A stretch of 19,992 bases of DNA from CAZZKE01 sp964655005. Its GTDB lineage: Bacteria; Pseudomonadota; Alphaproteobacteria; Rhodospirillales; JABHCV01. The translations under genes and the position numbers were made by a program. The notes beneath the pieces are model-generated. The model was not told the origin of the DNA and did not search any database. It saw nothing but the letters and a program-made list of their open reading frames with translations. Below are positions 14,747-19,992 of the stretch, one piece after another. Within the stretch, counting starts at the first letter, position 1. Every line of letters starts with the position of its first letter. Location: assembly GCA_964655005.1 (NCBI GenBank), contig CAZZKE010000058.1, positions 1 through 19,992 on the forward strand, given 5' to 3'.

Positions 14747-16303
14747 ATGCAAAAAGCCATGAACATGACCTATCAGAGTCGACCGTTTTGGAAGGAACAT
14801 GGCATCCTGCTGGTTGCGCTGGCGCTGGTTACACTGTCGTATTTACCGGATGGCCTGGTGCTCTGGAACCAATGGTCCGACAATGAAGAATTCAACCACG
14901 GCCCGCTGATGCTGGCGGTGGCGATATATCTGTTATGGAAACGCCGGGCGCTGTTTCTGGCGGGAAGTTCATCGCATTCATTGATCGGGCTGGTATTGGT
15001 GGTTGCCGCCAGTTTGATCTATATTGGCTCGATAAAGGCGGCGATCGTCCTGCCGCGCCATTATGCCTATCTGATGATAATTTACGGATTGTTCCTGTTC
15101 GCCGGCGGTCGGCGCTACGGAAACTTTGTGCTGCCGTCGCTGGTTCTTCTTATTTTTGTTATTCCGCCGCCCGGTGCGATCGGCGTCGATCTTACCTGGG
15201 GCTTGCAGTTGTTTTCTTCAGACCTGAGCGTGGCGCTGCTGCGTGCGGTCGGCATTACCGTGTTTCAGGATGGCAATGTCATCGATTTGGGGGTCATAAA
15301 ACTGGAGGTCGCCGAGGCCTGTGCCGGTTTGAGATACCTGTACCCGATGATGGGTCTGGGCGTCCTGATCGGAATGCTTTTCGATATTTCGTGGGTCAAG
15401 AGACTGCTGTTCCTGGCCATCTCGGCAACCGTCGCGATCCTTATGAACAGCGTCAGAATATTCCTTACCGGCGTCGTCGCCGACATGACCGACATGGGTG
15501 TTTCACAGGGTTTCTTTCATCTTTTTGAGGGCTGGGTGTTCTTTATTGTCACGTTTTCGCTGACGCTGTTCCTGTGCTGGCTGCTTCTGAACAGGAAGGA
15601 ATGGAACTCCCTGGGCCGGGGCTATTTCGTGGTCGAAAATACCGAAGTAAAACAATCGGGCAAGCCCGGTTTTTATTCGGCGGTGGTTGCCATTCTGGTC
15701 ATTCTGATCGTGCCTCTGGCGATGTTGTCCCGGACCAGTGGCGTGGTTATTCCCCAGCGCGAACCGCTTATTTCGTTTCCGCTGAAACTTGATGGGCGCT
15801 CTGCGGTAAAGCAGAAGCTGACGCAGGTGGAAATAGATGTTCTTAAAATGACCGATTATTTCCTCGGCAGTTACACGGCACTGGACGGGGGGGCGCCGGT
15901 ATCGCTGTTTATCGGTTATTTCGAAGCCCAGTCCAAAGGGCAGGCGCCCCATTCCCCCAGGGTCTGCATCCCCGGCGGTGGCTGGAAAATTACCTCGTTA
16001 CAGACGGTCATGCTGTCGGTCGACGGCAAGCCGCTGCCGGTAAACAGGGTCCTTATCGCCAAGAGGGATTTCAGGCAACTGGTCTATTACTGGTACCAGC
16101 AGAGCGGAGAATCATACGCCAGTTCCTACAAGGCCAAGCTCAACACCCTGTGGCGGGGAATTTTGTCCGCCCGCACGGACGGCGCACTGGTGCGTTTGGT
16201 GATGCCGCTGGGGGAAGATATATCAGAGAGTTTCGCCGATGCGCGATTGACCAAATTCTCGCAAGATCTGATGGATGTGCTGCCTAAATATGTTCCAGAC
16301 TAA
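14747..16303 (+). CDS. Exosortase fused to an EpsI (DUF3485) domain, XrtA/XrtD type
   Basis: Integral membrane cysteine protease/transpeptidase thought to cleave PEP-CTERM class tags and pass proteins to the surface. It has 518 residues. The N-terminal part has about eight membrane helices (to about 282) with the catalytic triad: Cys192 in EVAEACAGLRYLYP, Arg237 in MNSVRIFLTG, His258 in GFFHLFEGW. After another helix (about 309-327) comes an EpsI-type domain with PHSPRVCIPGGGW (401-413) and LVYYWYQQSG (445-454). The fusion and the VPLPPA tag in the same locus fit the VPLPA-specific XrtD class; the gene neighbourhood is of the XrtA kind. Which class applies needs a profile search. ATG 14747 is weakly preceded by GGGA. 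Last plus-strand gene. Confidence 0.93.
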   Translation: MQKAMNMTYQSRPFWKEHGILLVALALVTLSYLPDGLVLWNQWSDNEEFNHGPLMLAVAIYLLWKRRALFLAGSSSHSLIGLVLVVAASLIYIGSIKAAIVLPRHYAYLMIIYGLFLFAGGRRYGNFVLPSLVLLIFVIPPPGAIGVDLTWGLQLFSSDLSVALLRAVGITVFQDGNVIDLGVIKLEVAEACAGLRYLYPMMGLGVLIGMLFDISWVKRLLFLAISATVAILMNSVRIFLTGVVADMTDMGVSQGFFHLFEGWVFFIVTFSLTLFLCWLLLNRKEWNSLGRGYFVVENTEVKQSGKPGFYSAVVAILVILIVPLAMLSRTSGVVIPQREPLISFPLKLDGRSAVKQKLTQVEIDVLKMTDYFLGSYTALDGGAPVSLFIGYFEAQSKGQAPHSPRVCIPGGGWKITSLQTVMLSVDGKPLPVNRVLIAKRDFRQLVYYWYQQSGESYASSYKAKLNTLWRGILSARTDGALVRLVMPLGEDISESFADARLTKFSQDLMDVLPKYVPD

Positions 16304-16347
16304 ATGGCACCCAAAGACGAATGTACGAAATATTCTGGATACTACTA

Positions 16348-17826
16348 CTATTTACCCAGTTTTTGTGCCAGATGTTCGGCCAACCGCAATGACAACTGAA
16401 CGATTGCCATAGAGGGATTATTGCCGCCTCCAATCGGGAATATACTGCTTCCGGCAATATAGAGGTTGTCCGTACCGTGTATTCTGGAGTTTGAGTCAAC
16501 TACGCCATATGCAGGGTTTTCGGACATGCGAGTTGTTCCCATTTGATGGCAATGCCCACTAGCGCCAAGCCGTTCGTTATTATCAATAATCCGATTGCGT
16601 AGTTGTACGCGGGCTAAATCTTGACGGGCGAGCTCCTTAGCGGCCTCTATGGACAGTAAACGGATTGACCTGCGGTCCCGGTCATTTAGCCTCCAGTCAA
16701 GAATAGCTTTCCGTAAGCCCAGTGTATCCTTTTCTTTAGCCAATGTAATACGACTGTTTCTGTTAGGGGACTGCTCTCCCATTGATGAAATTACACCGTC
16801 CCCCGGGCAATTAAATTCCACGAGTTGGCGAGATAAATCGAGTACGCTTTCCGAACTGCATACAGCATCCCTTACATATCGCTTCAGTACTTTCAGACGA
16901 CCGTAGGTCGCAGGGTTTGCGTTTGGAGCGAACGATATTAGCGAGTTTAGAACCTGTCGGTCATTTATGAATCGCCGTGTAGGTTTCAGCGTGACGTTAC
17001 CAGATTCCCAGAATTTTGCACGAGATGTAACGAACTTTCCTATTTCGACATTTAGATGTTCCATAAAACATCGACCGACAAAATCGGAATGGTTTCCGAT
17101 CCCTGATGGTATTTGCGAATCACAATTGAGCAATATGCGGGCATTTTCCACAGTACCGCAAGCCAGAACAATATGCGTGGCACGAAACGAAAATTTCCTG
17201 CCTCCAAAATTGTAGGCAATTAACTGATTCGCATGAACAAGGTTATCGCTTAGCCGAATATCAACGGTATTGCAGTTTAAGAAAAGATCAATATTAGGAT
17301 TTTTTGAAATCTCCGAAAAATATTTTTTATTAAGGCGTGTGGGGGGGCTTTTGATATGTCCGACCATTCGCAATTTTGGGCTTTTCCATTGGTCGACTCC
17401 GGGTATGTCGAAAGATTGGCCCGTGACGTCGATAATCTCAGCGGCTTTTTCGAAGAAAGGGTCAATTTCTCTTTTCCTTATGGGCCAGCCAGGCAAACCC
17501 CACCTATCGCTTTCTTCATAATCAACGGCATCCGGAACGAAACACAATCCCGCCCAGTGATTAGACGTTCCGCCAAAATACCGCAAACGACATCTATCAA
17601 GCCCTCCCCAGTAATTTAAATCCGGGCCTTCAATCGTTTTCCCCTGGTAAATGTCTTGGGACTGATCGCTGAAGTCTTCTCCACCGGCTTCCAGCAAGGC
17701 GACCTTTACGCCTTTGGCGGCTAACTCGCGAGCAATTGTGATTCCGGCAAAGCCAGAACCACTAATACACACGTCGTAACTTGCATCACGGCCATTGATT
17801 TCATCCTTATTGGCATCTTTTAGCAT
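16348..17826 (-). CDS. GMC-family FAD-dependent oxidoreductase
   Basis: Predicted flavoprotein that oxidises an alcohol or sugar hydroxyl; the substrate is unknown. It has 492 residues. FAD-binding GSGFAG (23-28) and the LLEAGG end of the Rossmann strand (44-49) are at the N-terminus, with FGGTSNHWAG (84-93). The C-terminal block has GASGHCHQMGTTRM (421-434), then NLYIAGSSIFPIGGGNNPS (454-472) with the His and Asn expected around the flavin. There is no signal peptide, although related sugar dehydrogenases work in the periplasm and rely on a Tat-bearing small partner. A small Tat-signal gene ends 16 nt upstream. The region is clearly more AT-rich than the exosortase gene, towards which it converges across a 44-nt gap. 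Confidence 0.88.
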   Translation of the reverse strand: MLKDANKDEINGRDASYDVCISGSGFAGITIARELAAKGVKVALLEAGGEDFSDQSQDIYQGKTIEGPDLNYWGGLDRCRLRYFGGTSNHWAGLCFVPDAVDYEESDRWGLPGWPIRKREIDPFFEKAAEIIDVTGQSFDIPGVDQWKSPKLRMVGHIKSPPTRLNKKYFSEISKNPNIDLFLNCNTVDIRLSDNLVHANQLIAYNFGGRKFSFRATHIVLACGTVENARILLNCDSQIPSGIGNHSDFVGRCFMEHLNVEIGKFVTSRAKFWESGNVTLKPTRRFINDRQVLNSLISFAPNANPATYGRLKVLKRYVRDAVCSSESVLDLSRQLVEFNCPGDGVISSMGEQSPNRNSRITLAKEKDTLGLRKAILDWRLNDRDRRSIRLLSIEAAKELARQDLARVQLRNRIIDNNERLGASGHCHQMGTTRMSENPAYGVVDSNSRIHGTDNLYIAGSSIFPIGGGNNPSMAIVQLSLRLAEHLAQKLGK

Positions 17827-17842
17827 GATTCAGTCAGGTTGC

Positions 17843-18064
17843 CTAACCGGTCAGGTCGCCCGAACGCAGCACCCATCCATTGATAACCAGATAGCTTGAG
17901 GAGGCCACAGAAAGCCCGGTCTCCCCGGGTTTTTCGCTAACAATGGACTCCAGTGGCACTGAAAACCCAAACACAGCCAAGCCAAAAACTTTGAAAGTTG
18001 CTCGGCAAAACCTGCGGCGAGTCAACTGACGGCAAGCATGCATCGTATTCTCATACACTACCAC
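17843..18064 (-). CDS. Small Tat-signal protein, possible export partner of the GMC oxidoreductase
   Basis: A 73-residue frame with a textbook twin-arginine signal, TRRRFCR (residues 15-21; consensus S/T-R-R-x-F-L-K), a mildly hydrophobic core (VFGLAVFGFSVPL) and a short tail ending YLVINGWVLRSGDLTG. No clear AxA cleavage site follows, so the signal may stay attached. I do not recognise the tail with certainty. In gluconate- and glucose-dehydrogenase complexes a small Tat subunit carries a signal-less GMC subunit across the membrane; the position 16 nt before the GMC gene suggests a minimal version. GTG 18064 lies 7 nt after GGAGG on the minus strand; GTG 18058 or ATG 18043 are alternatives. 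Could still be a chance frame. Confidence 0.55.
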   Translation of the reverse strand: MVVYENTMHACRQLTRRRFCRATFKVFGLAVFGFSVPLESIVSEKPGETGLSVASSSYLVINGWVLRSGDLTG

Positions 18065-18089
18065 TGCACTCCCTCCCCCACTCGCGAGG

Positions 18090-18118
18090 AGCATACGATT
18101 TGTTGGTTTTGCTGGCAA
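18090..18118 (-). promoter_or_regulatory. Candidate promoter for the small Tat gene and GMC gene
   Basis: On the minus strand TTGCCA (18118-18113) and TATGCT (18095-18090) are separated by 17 bp, matching 5 and 4 of 6 consensus positions. Transcription would begin near 18083, giving a short leader with the GGGGGAGGGAG ribosome site (18079-18069). This would exclude starts further upstream for the small gene. Confidence 0.4.
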
Positions 18119-18167
18119 GCGTGCAATGAGTTGGTTCCGCTTTGTTGGGCACTCTTAGAGTCCGCCC

Positions 18168-19685
18168 TTATTGTGAATTTTCGGTTGCTTTAATTCGCAA
18201 CATAATTTTAATCATATTGACATAACCGGCTCCAAGCCCCGCTATCGCCCAATAATAAACCGGGATATAATCTACGCTGCTGACCGTTCCTATGATCACC
18301 AGAACAGCAACCAGAATTGCCAACAGCGATTGCCCCAGCCGAGTATATTCCTCGCCTAATGGATGTGACTGCAACATCGCCTTCCGTATTCCAAGCAACA
18401 GGCTGGAAAAAAGTCCGACGAACAACCAAAGCCCGACAAGGCCCTTACTCAGGCCGACCCTAAGATAGGTGTTTACAATATCGATTATACCTTGCCCCTG
18501 GCGCATGGCCTCCATTTCCGATGATTGTAGATAGCTGTTCGAGCCAAACCAGGGGTTCATCTTGATCACCTCAATACTGTTTAAAAACAGTTGCTGGCGA
18601 TAGGATACGGTTTCTGCGGAGTGGCTGCCTTCCCCTATGAACGGCAACAGTGACAAGAATTTTTCCCCTCCGGGCAATACCGTCAATAGGGGTATGCCAA
18701 AAATGAAACCCATTGCCAACAGCAACAGTGCCTTCTTCCGTCGCTGGCTATAAAATGCAAAGACAACGATAAAAACCGCAAAGCCAACCCAGGGGCCACG
18801 GGAGACGGTAGCCAGCAGGGCGACAAAGATGGCGCCTCCAAGCAGGATGAACCTGGTGCCGGAGAAATATGTCCTAAAGAAACTTAAGGCCCCAATCCCG
18901 ATGGTGAGGAAGTACCCGAATGGTATTTTACTCATGGTTGTCCCGACTCGCAAAAAGCCTTCTCTATTGCCATAACCAGAAAACCTCGAACCGGGTATTC
19001 CAAGTGTATTATTCAGGCCTTTATAGACGAGCCAACCCTTTGCGGACTCGAACCATGCAATTAACGCGAGGACAAATGCGGAAGTAAAAATCGCCTGAAA
19101 AATGGATTTGAATTCATCCAGCGATCTAGCATTTCGACTGATGACATAATAGGGAACGAGCATGTCCAGAATGATATAAAAGCTGGAACGGAACGCGCTA
19201 GTTACGTTGTCGTCTCGGAAAGTCAGCAGTATCGATAATCCGACAAATGCGAAAAGATATTTGTCCGACGGAAAATACGAATTTCTTTTTTCCGAACTGT
19301 TTTTTTGAAACGTCGAAAACAATATTGGCAACAAAACAAAAAGCACAAGTAATCTGGGATAGGAAAGAACAAAAAAGAACCTGACACCGCCGAAACCCGG
19401 GACTTCGTTTGCAAGAATTGGCAGGGCAGGTAATAGTAGAAAATATGTCGATAAACGATCACCAGAATTTCTGGGCAGGGCAATCAGAAGAACGCCGGTA
19501 ACTAAGAGTACGAAAAGCCAATAATTATACGTGAGGAATGCGGCGCTGGTCACCATGATCCAGTAACCGGCCCAACGTCGGGTTTGTTTGCTGTTTTCTG
19601 GCAAAGGGTTCCAGCGGCTCAAAATAAGAAAAGCGAACGCGTTTAGGGCGAATACGACGATATAAGCGCGAATATTTTCAGGCAT
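18168..19685 (-). CDS. O-antigen ligase / polysaccharide polymerase family protein
   Basis: Multi-pass inner-membrane protein of the O-antigen ligase (Wzy_C/WaaL) superfamily, which joins or polymerises lipid-linked glycan on the periplasmic side; relatives occur in exosortase loci as putative O-glycosylation ligases. It has 505 residues with about a dozen hydrophobic helices. The Wzy_C signature is seen as SRGPWVGFAVFIVVFAF (295-311), and a large periplasmic loop follows LTVLPGGEKFLSLLPFIGEG. Ligase and polymerase cannot be told apart from sequence. Its ATG overlaps the stop of the glycosyltransferase by 8 nt (19678-19685), so the two are one operon. Base composition is AT-rich in much of the gene, common for polymerases but also compatible with transfer. 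Confidence 0.85.
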   Translation of the reverse strand: MPENIRAYIVVFALNAFAFLILSRWNPLPENSKQTRRWAGYWIMVTSAAFLTYNYWLFVLLVTGVLLIALPRNSGDRLSTYFLLLPALPILANEVPGFGGVRFFFVLSYPRLLVLFVLLPILFSTFQKNSSEKRNSYFPSDKYLFAFVGLSILLTFRDDNVTSAFRSSFYIILDMLVPYYVISRNARSLDEFKSIFQAIFTSAFVLALIAWFESAKGWLVYKGLNNTLGIPGSRFSGYGNREGFLRVGTTMSKIPFGYFLTIGIGALSFFRTYFSGTRFILLGGAIFVALLATVSRGPWVGFAVFIVVFAFYSQRRKKALLLLAMGFIFGIPLLTVLPGGEKFLSLLPFIGEGSHSAETVSYRQQLFLNSIEVIKMNPWFGSNSYLQSSEMEAMRQGQGIIDIVNTYLRVGLSKGLVGLWLFVGLFSSLLLGIRKAMLQSHPLGEEYTRLGQSLLAILVAVLVIIGTVSSVDYIPVYYWAIAGLGAGYVNMIKIMLRIKATENSQ

Positions 19686-19992
19686 GGAGTGAGTTTTTCT
19701 TAGATTCTTCTAGAACTTTTACCAAAGCCTCTTCAAACCTGTCCGTCGCATCTTTCCAGCTATACTGCCGAGCCGTCGCAAGGGCACTGTCTGACAATTG
19801 CAGCCATTGTTCATCGTTCATCGAAAACAAACTTTCGATAGCATCTGCCATGGCCTGGGGGGTGGCCTCTTCGACCAGGATGCCGCCGCCACTGGAAAGC
19901 AGTTCAGGAGCGGCGCCGGCTGGCGTCGCAATGACCGGTGTTCGGCATGCCATCGCCTCAAGAATCGGAAGGCCGAAACCTTCACTTCGGCT
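19678..19992 (-). CDS. Glycosyltransferase family 4, C-terminal fragment
   Basis: The gene runs off the right edge; the last 104 codons are present. The visible part is the donor-binding half of a GT4 enzyme: SEGFGLPILEAMACRTPVIA contains the conserved E-x7-E motif, then PAGAAPELL, GGGILVEE and a C-terminal helical tail (YSWKDATDRFEEAL). It should add a sugar to the lipid-linked repeat unit in the cytoplasm. The ATG within this fragment is internal, since the motif continues upstream of it without interruption. GC content is high again here, unlike the neighbouring ligase gene. Confidence 0.92.
   Translation of the reverse strand, partial: SRSEGFGLPILEAMACRTPVIATPAGAAPELLSSGGGILVEEATPQAMADAIESLFSMNDEQWLQLSDSALATARQYSWKDATDRFEEALVKVLEESKKNSLHA

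Noticed and set aside
16305..16370. TGGCAC ... GTGCCA inverted pair across the convergent gene ends
   Set aside because: Arms are only 6 bp with over 50 nt between them and part lies inside the GMC gene; no real terminator was found at this junction.
17911..17934. Plus-strand terminator-like hairpin (AAAGCCCGG / CCGGG then T5)
   Set aside because: It lies within the minus-strand small Tat gene, 1.6 kb beyond the last plus-strand gene, and its sequence is explained by the codons for Glu-Lys-Pro-Gly there; too uncertain to call.
1..19992. tRNA, rRNA, CRISPR arrays, insertion sequences
   Set aside because: I saw no cloverleaf, rRNA-like stretch, spaced repeat array or transposase-like protein on either strand.

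Overview
The window is a surface-polysaccharide locus of a Gram-negative bacterium, built around an exosortase/PEP-CTERM protein-sorting system. Diderm features include a Wza-like export protein, an outer-membrane beta-barrel, a lipoprotein with a lipobox, and a Wzz/BY-kinase pair. The short C-terminal sorting tag is the VPLPA type. That tag, the WcaJ/ExoY-style initiating transferase and the high GC of most genes make an alphaproteobacterium the most likely source, but this is inference. A run of exactly 100 N (9887-9986) shows a scaffolded draft or metagenome assembly.

Layout. (1) 1-475: the end of an unrecognised gene and a VanZ-like membrane protein whose GTG start overlaps its stop codon. 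(2) 542-5477: initiating sugar-phosphate transferase, then rmlC, an extended SDR, rmlD and rmlA. These are tightly packed, partly with stop/start overlaps, and make dTDP-activated deoxysugar precursors. No rmlB is present. (3) 5577-9088: PrsT-like TPR lipoprotein and the exosortase-locus ExeA-like ATPase. (4) 9089-10200: a repeat-rich control region, a short VPLPA-CTERM protein broken by the assembly gap, and a strong intrinsic terminator. (5) 10243-16303: export protein, outer-membrane barrel, chain-length determinant, tyrosine autokinase and an exosortase fused to EpsI, all on the plus strand. (6) 16348-19992, minus strand, converging on the exosortase: GT4 glycosyltransferase (cut by the window edge), O-antigen ligase/polymerase, a tiny protein with a textbook Tat signal, and a GMC-family flavin oxidoreductase.

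How it fits together: the rml genes supply nucleotide sugars and the transferase primes undecaprenyl phosphate. Glycosyltransferases extend the unit, and the ligase/polymerase, chain-length protein and BY-kinase control polymerisation. Export protein, barrel and TPR lipoprotein carry the chain out. The exosortase processes VPLPA-tagged proteins that are thought to be delivered to, or decorated by, the same surface matrix.

Most notable: a perfect 30-bp palindrome inside the kinase reading frame; the mini-Tat protein next to a signal-less GMC oxidoreductase; an AT-rich block covering those two genes and the ligase; a promoter-like sequence directly before the terminator ahead of the export operon; and an SDR with Asn where the YxxxK lysine should be.
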